A DNA stretch of 64,000 nucleotides from assembly GCA_040398525.1 (NCBI GenBank), contig JBBATY010000017.1, positions 4,445-68,444 of the forward strand, in the 5' to 3' direction. Shown here one piece after another: positions 7,718-15,580 of this stretch. Origin of the DNA: VFMC01 sp040398525 (lineage in GTDB: Bacteria > Actinomycetota > Acidimicrobiia > Acidimicrobiales > Ilumatobacteraceae). Made by a program: the position numbers and the translations under genes. The notes beneath the pieces are model-generated. The model made no database searches. It was not told where the DNA came from and saw nothing but the letters and a program-made list of their open reading frames with translations. Numbering within the stretch: the first letter of the stretch is position 1; each line of letters opens with the position of its first letter.

Positions 7718-7954
7718 ATGCCTGAGGCGGCAGCGCCCCGCGGAGTGGACGCTCCTCCTGAGGCGCATCTGCCAGAGTTCCGTCAACGTGCTGTCGATCT
7801 CGCTCGAGCGAGGGCGAAGCCGATCGCTGAGATCGCGAGGGATCTCGGGATCTCGGAGTCCTGTCTGCGTCGCTGGATGGACCTGGCCGACGTGGAAGAC
7901 GGTCACAGGCCAGGTCTGACATCTGATGAGCGTGCCGAGCTGGTGCGGTGTTGT
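7718..7954 (+). pseudogene. IS3-family OrfA remnant (N-terminal)
   Basis: The ATG at 7718 follows TCGGAAGGAGTCCCG. The reading EFRQRAVDLARARAKPIAEI and then ARDLGISESCLRRWM is the HTH_Tnp_1 domain of an IS3 OrfA. It continues through GLTSDERAELVR and then homology breaks off at about 7954. The coiled coil and frameshift zone are absent, and the frame runs on into the antisense of the hydantoinase gene. It differs from the OrfA fragment at 3479, so it records a second IS3-type insertion. The 75 bp from 7955 to 8029 hold nothing recognisable. Confidence 0.75.
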
Positions 7955-8029
7955 TGCGGGGCGAGTCCCATCACGTGGTGGAGGAGGCAGCGGCCCATCG
8001 CCGGGGTGTCACCGCACTCGTTCGAGGGG

Positions 8030-9280
8030 TCAGAGGGAGCCGCTGGCGATCAGTGTGATCGCCTGGCGGCAGGTGCGGTCGAAGGCGTCTGCGGCCATGT
8101 GCAGGTGCTCGACCGGGGTGTCCTCTTCCTTGGTGTGGCTGAGGCCGTTGGTCGAGCTCGAGAAGATCATCACCGTGGGCACCTCGCGGGCCATTTCGCT
8201 CGCGTCGTGCAGCGCACCGCTCGGCAGTTCGACGTCGTGACCCTCCACCTCGCGCACCGCGGCGCGGGCAGCGTCGAGCAGCAGCGGATGGAACGGCATC
8301 GGTGGGATGCGGAAGATGTGCTCCCACTCGATCGTGCAGCCCTCGGCCTCGGCTGCCGCGGCAGCGGCTTCGTGGGCCTCGCGGAACATCGCCGCGAGCG
8401 CGTCGGCGTCGATGTGGCGCATGTCCATCGTGATGCGGGTCTCGCCGGCCACCGCCGTCACCACCCCCGGCCAGCACTGGGCGTGGCCCACCGTGGTCAC
8501 GCCGCCGTGGCGCTCACCGATCTCGGCGATCGCCAGCGCGAACCGTGACGCGGCACGGAAGCTGTCGCGGCGCATCTCCATCGGCATCGTGCCGGCATGC
8601 GCGGCCTGGCCGCGGAACACCAGCCGTTCACGTTCGATGCCCTTGGTGCCGGTGACCGTGCAGATGCCCAGCCCCATCGACTCGAGCACCGGGCCCTGCT
8701 CGATGTGCACCTCGACGTAGGCCTTCACGTCGGCCATGCGGGTGCGGGCACCGTCGAGGCGATCGATGTCGACGCCGTGCGCAGCGAGCACCTCCGGCAG
8801 CCGGTTGCCCTCCTTGTCGGCAAGACCGCGGAGCACCTCGATGTCGAGCGTGCCGACACTGGCGGCCGAACCGAACAGGCTGCGGCTGAACCGGGCACCC
8901 TCCTCGTCGGCCCAGTCGACCAGGGCCACACTCACCGGCGGGGTGCCCTCGGCGGCGAGCGCCCGCAACAGTTCGAGGCCGGCCATCACGCCGAGCGCAC
9001 CATCGAGCCACCCGCCCTTGGGCACGCTGTCCAGGTGCGACCCGACCACCAGCATGTCGGGCCGCTCGCCCCGCAGCACTGCCCACAGGTTGCCCGCCTC
9101 GTCGGTGTCGACCTCGACCGGCAGCGTGGCGAGGTGCTCGCGCAGCAGCGCCCGGGCCTCGAGCCACTCGGGGGTCCAGGCCAGGCGTCGGCTGCCCTCC
9201 GGGCCACCGGTGCGGTCGGCCAGTTCGCGCAGGTCGGCCACGACCCGCTCGGGATGGAAGGTGCTCGTCGAGACGCTCAT
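8030..9280 (-). CDS. M20-family amidohydrolase: hydantoinase/carbamoylase
   Basis: This 416-aa enzyme is of the N-carbamoyl-L-amino-acid hydrolase / allantoate amidohydrolase / beta-ureidopropionase group. Metal-site residues are visible: His82 and Asp93 in GSHLDSVPKGG...DGALG, Glu126-Glu127 in DEEGARF, His192 in VHIEQGP, and a C-terminal His in GALHDASEMA. The dimerisation domain includes GQAAHAGTMPM. It hydrolyses the ureido bond of carbamoylated amino or beta-amino acids. Start ATG 9280 gives the normal family N-terminus, although the frame is open upstream. It stands alone beside IS debris; its natural partners may be the pyrimidine genes at 56-64 kb (inference). Confidence 0.9.
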   Translation of the reverse strand: MSVSTSTFHPERVVADLRELADRTGGPEGSRRLAWTPEWLEARALLREHLATLPVEVDTDEAGNLWAVLRGERPDMLVVGSHLDSVPKGGWLDGALGVMAGLELLRALAAEGTPPVSVALVDWADEEGARFSRSLFGSAASVGTLDIEVLRGLADKEGNRLPEVLAAHGVDIDRLDGARTRMADVKAYVEVHIEQGPVLESMGLGICTVTGTKGIERERLVFRGQAAHAGTMPMEMRRDSFRAASRFALAIAEIGERHGGVTTVGHAQCWPGVVTAVAGETRITMDMRHIDADALAAMFREAHEAAAAAAEAEGCTIEWEHIFRIPPMPFHPLLLDAARAAVREVEGHDVELPSGALHDASEMAREVPTVMIFSSSTNGLSHTKEEDTPVEHLHMAADAFDRTCRQAITLIASGSL

Positions 9281-9335
9281 GGTCGCGACGCTACCGCGGG
9301 CGCTGTGACCGGTGGGAGTGGCGGTCGGCCCTGCG

Positions 9336-9355
9336 GCGTACACGCGGCCGTACGC
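9336..9355. promoter_or_regulatory. Inverted repeat in divergent intergenic region
   Basis: GCGTAC (9336-9341) and GTACGC (9350-9355) form a perfect inverted repeat in the 156-bp gap between the hydantoinase gene and the nucleotidyltransferase pair. It is a possible operator; which gene it serves is not clear. Confidence 0.3.
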
Positions 9356-9436
9356 GCCAGATGCCTCGGCGCCGAAGGGCAATAGGTCTCGGAGGCGTAC
9401 GGGGCTCGCGATGTGCATCGTCGGTAGCATTGAGCC

Positions 9437-9628
9437 ATGACGTCGATCGAGCGGGTCGTCACGAAGCGGCGACTCGATGACCCCGACGAACCGTGGCGGT
9501 ACTGGGTGACGCGGCCGGCCGCTGAGCGCATCGACGCGGTCGAGCAACTCCGACGCGAACATCACGGGTGGTCCGATGGAACTGAACCCCGACTTCCAAG
9601 AGTTCTTGCGATCGTTCGTCGGTCATGA
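9437..9628 (+). CDS. Small protein, partner of nucleotidyltransferase
   Basis: This 63-aa protein begins MTSIERVVTKRRLDDPDEP, with a WRYWVTRPAAERI motif. Small proteins of this type are commonly found directly before DUF6036/MNT-like nucleotidyltransferases in actinobacteria (recalled from context, not searched). It overlaps the next gene by 53 bp. An antitoxin or regulatory role is inferred only from this pairing. It has no domain that I can assign. Confidence 0.6.
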   Translation: MTSIERVVTKRRLDDPDEPWRYWVTRPAAERIDAVEQLRREHHGWSDGTEPRLPRVLAIVRRS

Positions 9629-10037
9629 TGTCCGCTTCCTGATCGTCGGCGGGTACGCCCTCGCAGCTCACGGGCATCCTCGCTACACGAAGGACCTGGA
9701 CGTCTGGGTGTGGACCGATCCGTCGAACACGGGGCGCATCGTGACAGCACTGGCGGAGTTCGGCTTCGGGGGCCTGGGGCTCAGCGCTGCCGACTTCGAG
9801 GAATCTGACGTGGTGGTGCAACTCGGCCGCGAGCCACAGCGGATCGACATCCTGACCTTCGCCACGGGCCTGCGTTTCGACGAGGCGTACGAGCATCGAG
9901 TCATGATCGACGTGGGAGGGTTGTCGGTTCCGTTCATCTCGGTGGACGATCTGCGCACGAACAAGCTGGCCACTGGTCGGCTCCGGGACCGGGCCGACGC
10001 CGGAGATCTCCCGCCCAGCAGTGACAGCGGATCCTGA
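9576..10037 (+). CDS. Nucleotidyltransferase-fold protein (DUF6036/MNT-like), TA-type
   Basis: The 153-aa protein has a minimal nucleotidyltransferase motif: the GG signature in FLIVGGYALAAHG (about residues 19-31) and the acid pair in YTKDLDVWV (about 36-44). Such proteins act as toxin or antitoxin in MNT/HEPN or AbiE-like systems by transferring nucleotides. The body matches the family up to TNKLATGRLRDRADAGDL. The last dozen residues (PPSSDSGS) look unlike the usual end, so a late frameshift may have replaced the tail. It overlaps the small upstream gene, and an RHH/Doc pair follows 116 bp later. Confidence 0.75.
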   Translation: MELNPDFQEFLRSFVGHDVRFLIVGGYALAAHGHPRYTKDLDVWVWTDPSNTGRIVTALAEFGFGGLGLSAADFEESDVVVQLGREPQRIDILTFATGLRFDEAYEHRVMIDVGGLSVPFISVDDLRTNKLATGRLRDRADAGDLPPSSDSGS

Positions 10038-10128
10038 GCAGCACATTCATCTGAATGTCAACAGGTTCGATCGGGTCGACTGGGCGGCTGCAGCTCGGGC
10101 TGGACCACTCAGAGCGGCAGCTCTGGGC

Positions 10129-10145
10129 GGTATCGAATTGATACC
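10129..10145. promoter_or_regulatory. 17-bp palindromic operator before RHH/Doc
   Basis: GGTATC GAATT GATACC is a perfect inverted repeat ending 8 bp before the ATG of the antitoxin gene. Ribbon-helix-helix antitoxins typically repress their own operon through such palindromes. Its AT-rich core also makes it a likely -10 area. Confidence 0.65.
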
Positions 10146-10153
10146 ATACGCCA

Positions 10154-10357
10154 ATGGCCATGACCCTTCGACTGACGGACAGCGAACAAGACGCACTGCG
10201 CGAGCGCGCTGAGGCAGAAGGCATCTCGATGCAGGAAGCGGCCCGGCGAGCCGTGCGCGAGTTCGTCGCACGCGGCCAGCATCGCGATCGTGTCTCCTCG
10301 GCAGCCGCGCTCGTGATGGACCGCCACGCCGATGCACTGCGCCGTCTCGGCGAATGA
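10154..10357 (+). CDS. Ribbon-helix-helix antitoxin
   Basis: This 67-aa protein has a beta-strand/helix/helix layout typical of RHH (CopG/MetJ-like) repressors: MAMTLRLTDSEQDALRERAE, then a turn at GISMQEAARRAV and a second helix REFVAR. The C-terminal part (DRHADALRRLGE) would bind the toxin. The start ATG is placed just after the palindrome at 10129-10145, and the stop overlaps the Doc start (ATGA at 10354-10357). It probably neutralises Doc and autoregulates the operon. Confidence 0.85.
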   Translation: MAMTLRLTDSEQDALRERAEAEGISMQEAARRAVREFVARGQHRDRVSSAAALVMDRHADALRRLGE

Positions 10358-10752
10358 ACGACCCGATCGAGTACCTCGACCTCGACGACCTGATCGACCT
10401 CGCCAGCGCGCTGCTCGGCGATCCGCCACCTATCCGCGACGTCGGCCTCCTCGGGTCAGCCGCAGCCAGACCTCAGGCAACCGCATTCGGCCACGACGCA
10501 TACCCGGACGTGACCACGAAGGCCGCAGCACTGCTGCAATCGATCGTCAACAACCACGCCCTCGTCGACGGCAACAAGCGCCTCGGCTGGCTCGCCACAG
10601 CGGTGTTCCTCGAACTCAATGGGTTCAACGCGTCCAAGATCTCCAACGACGACGTCTACGACCTCGTCAGCTGGATCGCCTCGACCCCCCCGCCCCTCGA
10701 GGCCATCACCACCCGACTATCACGGCTCCTCACACGTCGCCGTCGCCGTTGA
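10354..10752 (+). CDS. doc: Doc-type Fic toxin (death on curing)
   Basis: The 132-aa protein has Doc length. The Fic core HALVDGNKRLGW (about residues 69-80) matches the Doc motif HxxxDxNKR. The N-terminal region includes DVGLLGSAAARPQA and the AALLQSIVNNHAL helix seen in Doc. Doc phosphorylates elongation factor EF-Tu and stops translation. It is translationally coupled to the RHH antitoxin. The C-terminus ends in RRRRR, a little more basic than usual. It appears intact. Confidence 0.88.
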   Translation: MNDPIEYLDLDDLIDLASALLGDPPPIRDVGLLGSAAARPQATAFGHDAYPDVTTKAAALLQSIVNNHALVDGNKRLGWLATAVFLELNGFNASKISNDDVYDLVSWIASTPPPLEAITTRLSRLLTRRRRR

Positions 10753-10886
10753 CTTCGACGCGCCCGATCGGTAGGTCGGCGCTATGCCCCCTGAGTGTGG
10801 AAGGAGTCGAGTGCAGCAGCCGGGATGCTGAGCGTCCCGTCGTCGAGGCCCAACGTACCGTGGAGCATTCGACGGTCGCCTCCGCG

Positions 10887-11573
10887 TCAGCGGAAGCGGT
10901 TGATGTCGCCGTGCATCACCAGCACGAACGCTTCGGCGGCGCCGGCCGGCACGTCGAGCAGTGCCGGATCCGCATCGCCCTCGGCGGCATAGATGCGCAC
11001 CTCGTCCCAGGCCCGGCCGTCGCCGAGCACGGTGGCCTCGACGTCCATGTGGCTGAGCAGCGGCAGGCCGGCCACGGGCACGGCATCGGGCCCGACACCC
11101 TCGGCACGGCGCAGCACCTGCAGCAGCAGGCGCGCCGGCCGACCCTCGCCCGCAGCGTCAGTAGCGGGCCGCGGCACGCAGGCCATCACGATGGTCTCCT
11201 TCATGCCGGCGGCCTTGTGCTCGTGCTTGGCGCTGAAGTCCGGACGCTTCTGCATCTTCAGGAACTCCCACCGCGACGGGTAGTCGACGATGCCGATGCG
11301 GTCCCAGGTGGGGCTGCCGTGCGGCTGGTCGAGCACGTCGCCGTGCAGCATCACCCGGGCGCCGATGTCGGCGAGCACATCGGTGGGCGCGTAGCGGTCG
11401 TCGGCCTCCTTGCCGCTGGCCCCGCCGTCGCTGCCGTCGGCGTACTGCGCCCGCTCGTGGTAGCGCATCAGGTTGACCATCATCACCCGCCCGTCGTCGG
11501 TGCGGTCGCGCAGGCCGGCGAACCACTCGAAGTTGGGTGTGCCGTAGGGGACGGGCGACGAAGGCGTGCTCAT
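10887..11573 (-). CDS. DUF1330-like dimeric alpha/beta-barrel protein
   Basis: The 228-aa protein has a ferredoxin-like segment (MMVNLMRYHERAQY, then RVMLHGDVLDQ) and VDYPSRWEFLKMQKRPDF, which recalls DUF1330/EthD-type stress-responsive barrels. A second half with LVLQVLRR-like and VRIYAAEGDADPALL elements suggests a duplicated barrel. Function is unknown; such proteins often accompany oxidative catabolic genes. The ATG at 11573 is preceded by GAGGAG. It lies downstream of, and on the same strand as, the DsbA-like and GST-like genes, so the three may form an operon. Confidence 0.7.
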   Translation of the reverse strand: MSTPSSPVPYGTPNFEWFAGLRDRTDDGRVMMVNLMRYHERAQYADGSDGGASGKEADDRYAPTDVLADIGARVMLHGDVLDQPHGSPTWDRIGIVDYPSRWEFLKMQKRPDFSAKHEHKAAGMKETIVMACVPRPATDAAGEGRPARLLLQVLRRAEGVGPDAVPVAGLPLLSHMDVEATVLGDGRAWDEVRIYAAEGDADPALLDVPAGAAEAFVLVMHGDINRFR

Positions 11574-11586
11574 GGATGTGGCTCCT

Positions 11587-11631
11587 CAGGATGTGGATGA
11601 TCAGGATGTGGATGATCAGGACGTCGACGAG
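11587..11631. repeat. 15-bp tandem repeat, three copies
   Basis: CAGGATGTGGATGAT is repeated exactly at 11587-11601 and 11602-11616, followed by a diverged third copy, CAGGACGTCGACGAG (11617-11631). The repeat sits across the stop codon of the DsbA-like gene and into the spacer before the DUF1330-like gene. Confidence 0.8.
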
Positions 11632-12374
11632 TCCGACGAGGGCTGCTGCTTGGGGTCGGCGGCGCCGAAGCCGATCACCTCGCCGCGGTTGATGCTCACC
11701 CAGTCGCGCGCTTCCAGATAGGGGCGCATCGTGGCGACGATCGCCTGCTGGTGGGCGCGATTCTTGGGGCGTTGCAGCTCGAACAGGTGGGGGAACTCGA
11801 GCCAGGCGGTGACGGCGTGCCACAGTCGAACGGCGGCGTCGCCCGTGGGTGGGTCGATGAGCACGGGGCCGAACAGGCACTGCTCGTCGCCACCGTCGGC
11901 GGAGGGGAAGAACAGTGTCGGCACGCCGTAGCCGCCGGCCGCGATCACCTTGTCGTGCTCGGCGCGCACCTCGTCGTGCGTGGTCGGGTCGGCGATCGCC
12001 TGATCGACCAGTGCCGGGTCGAGGCCCAGTTCGCCCAGCAGGTGGCGGGCGACGGCCGGTTCGTGCGGCTTGTGGCCGTCGACGTGCAGTGCCCGGCCGG
12101 CCCGCGCGTACCACGCGTCGAGCAGGGCCATGTCGGTGCGCCGCAGCAGCGCGCCGACGCGCATCATGCTCCAGCCGTACGACCACTCGCGCTCCCACGG
12201 GTGCTTCTTGCCCTCCACCCGGTTGACCTCTTCGAGACTGAAGAACCGCCAGTTCACGGTGAGGCCCAGCTGGTCGCGCACGTCGCGCAGCCACAGCGAC
12301 GTCTGGTAGGCGTAGGGGCACATGATGTCGAGGTGGAACTCGACCGTGGTCGGCGCAGCAGGTGCGGTGCTCAT
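11616..12374 (-). CDS. DsbA-family thioredoxin-fold oxidoreductase (FrnE/Rv2466c-like)
   Basis: The 252-aa protein begins with a thioredoxin strand EFHLDIMCPYAYQTSLW; the active-site position reads CPYA instead of CxxC. A helical insert and a distal GGYGVPTLFF (cis-Pro loop) complete the DsbA/2-hydroxychromene-isomerase-like fold. Actinobacterial relatives such as Rv2466c use mycothiol. Without the second cysteine it would act by a monothiol mechanism or simply bind a substrate. The start ATG overlaps the stop of the GST-like gene (ATGA at 12371-12374), so the two are coupled. Confidence 0.8.
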   Translation of the reverse strand: MSTAPAAPTTVEFHLDIMCPYAYQTSLWLRDVRDQLGLTVNWRFFSLEEVNRVEGKKHPWEREWSYGWSMMRVGALLRRTDMALLDAWYARAGRALHVDGHKPHEPAVARHLLGELGLDPALVDQAIADPTTHDEVRAEHDKVIAAGGYGVPTLFFPSADGGDEQCLFGPVLIDPPTGDAAVRLWHAVTAWLEFPHLFELQRPKNRAHQQAIVATMRPYLEARDWVSINRGEVIGFGAADPKQQPSSDSSTS

Positions 12375-13411
12375 CCGAAGAGCCTCTCGCACCCTGACCC
12401 GGCGAGCAACCGGTCGACGTCGGCCCGATCGACCGGTGCAAGCGCGGCGTAGTGGTCGCGCAGCCAGCCGAGGCACTTGTGCTGGTAGGTGAACGTGCCC
12501 TGCCGGTAGGGGTGGCCGTCGATCTCGACCTCGACGGTGTCGTCGCCACGGTCGATCGCCGCGGCGTTGGCCAGCATGAACGGCACGTAGGTGCGGCCCA
12601 TCTCGGCGAACAGCGCGGTGGTGGCCTCGGGCAGGTCGTCGCGGCCGCACCAACCGACCTGCTCGTCGTCGACGGGCAGACCCGACAGATCGTCGACCCG
12701 GTCGACCCAGTTCACCGTGCGCGCCGAACGCTCGACGGCGATCCGCGCCGACACCGGATCCCACTGCACCAGTTGGCGCAACTGGCCGTACAGGCCCATG
12801 TCGGCGCGCCCCGGGCGCTGGCCGAACACGAACGGCTGCACGTGCCAGATCGCGTCGAGCAGGTCGAGCAGGCGCTCGTACGACGCCTCGACCACCGGGC
12901 GGTTCTCGTCGGTGCAGCCCACCAGCGCGCGCCGGCCGATCTGGCGGTCGGCGATGAACGTCTGTGCTCGCTCCCAGCGCCAGTCCGGCTGCTGGAGGTC
13001 GTGGTCGAGGGGCAGCAGGCGCCGGGCCTTGTCGATGGCCTCCTGGTAGTACCAGCGGTAGTGGAACATCGCCTTGGTGAGCCACTCGTCGGCGTAGTCC
13101 TCGACGAGCCGGTCGAGGAACGCCACGACCGGGTCGGTGGGGGTGAGGCTGCGGGCCGTCGCCATCGTCTCGAGCCGGTCGATGAGCGGGCTCGAGTCGA
13201 TCATCGCCTCGGTGTAGGCGCCGTCGGCGTCGGGGAAGGCGATCACCGGGATCAGCCGCACGGGCACCGGTGGCAGGTCGTCGAGCGCCGAGTCGCGCAG
13301 CACCCAGGTGAACGGGATGCGCCGGTAGCGCAGCACGGCGCGCACCTTCACCGAATACGGCGAGCCGTAGGCGCCGCCCAGCTTCAGGGGATGAGTGATC
13401 ACTTCTGGCAC
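12371..13411 (-). CDS. Glutathione S-transferase-like protein
   Basis: The 346-aa protein has an N-terminal thioredoxin-like GST domain (GGAYGSPYSVKVRAVLRYRR, later VRLIPVIAFPDADG and DSSPLIDRLE) and an all-helical C-terminal domain with PFVFGQRPGRADMGLYGQL, the usual GST_C signature. It is longer than classical GSTs, with an extra C-terminal segment (YRQGTFTYQHKCLGWLRDHY). Its gene is divergent from the monooxygenase and coupled to the DsbA-like gene, suggesting a role in handling an oxidised substrate or thiol adduct. Actinobacteria lack glutathione, so the true thiol is unknown. Confidence 0.8.
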   Translation of the reverse strand: MPEVITHPLKLGGAYGSPYSVKVRAVLRYRRIPFTWVLRDSALDDLPPVPVRLIPVIAFPDADGAYTEAMIDSSPLIDRLETMATARSLTPTDPVVAFLDRLVEDYADEWLTKAMFHYRWYYQEAIDKARRLLPLDHDLQQPDWRWERAQTFIADRQIGRRALVGCTDENRPVVEASYERLLDLLDAIWHVQPFVFGQRPGRADMGLYGQLRQLVQWDPVSARIAVERSARTVNWVDRVDDLSGLPVDDEQVGWCGRDDLPEATTALFAEMGRTYVPFMLANAAAIDRGDDTVEVEIDGHPYRQGTFTYQHKCLGWLRDHYAALAPVDRADVDRLLAGSGCERLFG

Positions 13412-13473
13412 AGTAACAGACAGAAGTTTCGGCTCGCGACGGCGGGCCGTGCGTGCCTACGGTGGGACGTGAA

Positions 13474-13491
13474 GGACAGCTGCCGCTGTCC
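13474..13491. promoter_or_regulatory. Hairpin/operator upstream of the monooxygenase
   Basis: GGACAGC (13474-13480) pairs with GCTGTCC (13485-13491) around a 4-nt loop in the 137-bp divergent region. It may be a repressor site or a 5'-UTR stem. Confidence 0.35.
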
Positions 13492-13548
13492 GGCCGCCCA
13501 CCTCCCGAGCGGCGGCCATCCGATCCGTCACCACCTGAGGAGTCGACC

Positions 13549-15510
13549 ATGACGATCACCGTGTCGGAGTCGCCGAGCCCGTTCGTGCGCGGCGTCGAGC
13601 CGATCACCGCGAGCGACGACGAGATCCGTGCTGCGCTCGCCGATGCCGTGCTGCCCCCGTTGCTGCCGGCGCTCGCGTACCTCACCGGCGACCTGGCCCT
13701 GCTGCGGCCCGAGCTGCGCATCGACCCGCTGATGATCGGCATGCCCCAGGGCGGCCTGACCGACGACCAGCAGGCCGCCATCCGCGACCTGGCCCTCGAG
13801 GTGCTGTGCCGCTACCGCGACGCCGGGTGTGTGCCGGCCTCGGCGCCGAGCGACACCGACCTGCAGCAGATCCTCGAGTACACCGTCGGCCTCACCGAGG
13901 GCATGGCCGCCTACCTGCCGCTGCTCGAGGAGGAGCTCGCCTATCGCGGCGAGGACCGCCGCGCGCCGGGGTGGGCCCTGGCCGAGGTCGCCCCCGGCGT
14001 CGACGTGTCGGTGGCCATCATCGGCAGCGGCATGTCGGGCATCCTCGCCGCGCACCGCCTGCAGCAGGCCGGTATCGCCTACACCATCCTCGACAAGAAC
14101 CCCTCGGTCGGCGGCACCTGGCACGAGGCCGCCTACCCCGGTTGCCGCGTCGACAACCCGAACCACAACTACAGCTACAGCTTCGCCCAGCGTCACGACT
14201 GGCCCTTCCACTACTCGCCCCAGCCGGTGCTCGAGCAGTACTTCCGCGAGTGCGCCGAGCACTTCGGGGTCACGCCACACGTGCGCAGTGGCTGCACCGT
14301 CGACTCCGCCGTGTGGGACGACACCGAGCGCCTGTGGACCGTCGCCTACCACGACACCGACGGCACCCGTCACGAGCTGCGCGCCAACGCCGTGATCAGC
14401 GCCGTCGGGCAGCTGAACCGGCCGCTGTGGCCGTCGATCGACGGCATCACCGACTTCCAGGGGGAGTACTTCCACTCCGCCGAATGGCGCCACGACCTCG
14501 ACCTCACCGGCAAGCGGGTGGTCGTCATCGGCACCGGTGCCTCGGCGCTGCAGTTCATCCCCGAGGTGGCCGCCGCCGCCGACCATGTCACCGTGCTCCA
14601 GCGCACCCCACCGTGGATCGCGCCCAGCCCGGACTACCACGAGCGGGTGGCCAGCGGCCTGCAGTGGCTGTACCGCCACGTGCCCACCTACAGCGAGCTC
14701 ACCCGCTTCGCGATCTTCTGGCGGATGGGCGACGGTGCGCTCGAAGGTGTGCGCGTCGACCCGAACTGGCAGGGCGACGGATCGTCGGTGAGCGAGCTCA
14801 GCGAGATGGGCAAGCAGGTGCTGCTGATGTACTACCAGGAGCAGTTCGGCGACCGTCCGGACCTGCTGACGAAGGTGGTGCCGAACTACCCGCCGGGCGC
14901 GAAGCGCGCCGTGCGCGACAACGGCATCTGGGCGCGCACACTGAAGCGTCCCAACGTCGAGCTGGTCACCGACCCGATCGGCCACATCGACGCCGCCGGC
15001 ATCACGATGGCCGACGGCACCCACCACGACGCCGACGTGATCATCTACGGCACGGGCTACCAGGCGTCGAACTTCCTCACGCCGATGCGCGTGACCGGCC
15101 GCGACGGCCGCGACCTGCACCAGCAGTGGGACGGCGACGCCCGCGCATACCTCGGTGTGGCCGTGCCCGGCTTCCCCAACCTGTTCCTGCTCTACGGCCC
15201 GAACACCAACATCGTCATCAACGGCAGCATCATCTACTTCAGCGAGTGCGGGGTGCGCTACATCCTCGGCCTGCTGCGGCTGATGCTCGAGCGCGGCGCC
15301 CGGGCCGTGGAGGTGCGCGCCGACGTGCACGACGCGTTCAACGAAGCCGTCGACGCCGAGAACCGGCGGATGGCCTGGGGCTGGAGCCCGGTGAACAGCT
15401 GGTACAAGAACGCCAAGGGCCGGGTGGCGCAGAACTGGCCGTTCACCCTGCTCGAGTACTGGCAGCGCACCCGCCAGCCGAACCCCGACGACGTCGAGCT
15501 GTTGGCCTGA
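13549..15510 (+). CDS. Flavin-containing Baeyer-Villiger monooxygenase, HAPMO-like
   Basis: This 653-aa enzyme inserts oxygen next to a ketone using FAD and NADPH. It has two Rossmann motifs (GSGMSG at 159-164 and VIGTGAS near 327), and the Baeyer-Villiger fingerprint FxGxxxHxxxW is read as FQGEYFHSAEW (303-313). About 150 residues precede the first Rossmann motif; this long N-terminal extension is typical of 4-hydroxyacetophenone monooxygenases. ATG 13549 follows GAGGAG. The divergent GST/DsbA/DUF1330 group suggests catabolism of a ketone or aromatic substrate; the substrate itself cannot be told from sequence. Confidence 0.9.
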   Translation: MTITVSESPSPFVRGVEPITASDDEIRAALADAVLPPLLPALAYLTGDLALLRPELRIDPLMIGMPQGGLTDDQQAAIRDLALEVLCRYRDAGCVPASAPSDTDLQQILEYTVGLTEGMAAYLPLLEEELAYRGEDRRAPGWALAEVAPGVDVSVAIIGSGMSGILAAHRLQQAGIAYTILDKNPSVGGTWHEAAYPGCRVDNPNHNYSYSFAQRHDWPFHYSPQPVLEQYFRECAEHFGVTPHVRSGCTVDSAVWDDTERLWTVAYHDTDGTRHELRANAVISAVGQLNRPLWPSIDGITDFQGEYFHSAEWRHDLDLTGKRVVVIGTGASALQFIPEVAAAADHVTVLQRTPPWIAPSPDYHERVASGLQWLYRHVPTYSELTRFAIFWRMGDGALEGVRVDPNWQGDGSSVSELSEMGKQVLLMYYQEQFGDRPDLLTKVVPNYPPGAKRAVRDNGIWARTLKRPNVELVTDPIGHIDAAGITMADGTHHDADVIIYGTGYQASNFLTPMRVTGRDGRDLHQQWDGDARAYLGVAVPGFPNLFLLYGPNTNIVINGSIIYFSECGVRYILGLLRLMLERGARAVEVRADVHDAFNEAVDAENRRMAWGWSPVNSWYKNAKGRVAQNWPFTLLEYWQRTRQPNPDDVELLA

Positions 15511-15516
15511 CGCCCC

Positions 15517-15530
15517 GGCCCGAATGGGCC
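15517..15530 (+). terminator. Short GC hairpin after the monooxygenase
   Basis: GGCCC-GAAT-GGGCC starts 7 bp after the stop. It has no U-tract. It may be a weak terminator. Confidence 0.3.
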
Positions 15531-15580
15531 CGATCCCGTGTGCGGAGGATCCGCGGGCGACGGCAGACTGGTCGCCGCCC

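Noticed and set aside
7490..8548. Plus-strand frame that joins the IS3 orfA remnant to downstream sequence
   Set aside because: Only 7718-7954 is transposase-like. The rest is antisense to the hydantoinase gene.
9880..10037. Nucleotidyltransferase as a pseudogene
   Set aside because: The unusual last dozen residues could mean a frameshift, but the catalytic part is complete and the length is nearly normal.
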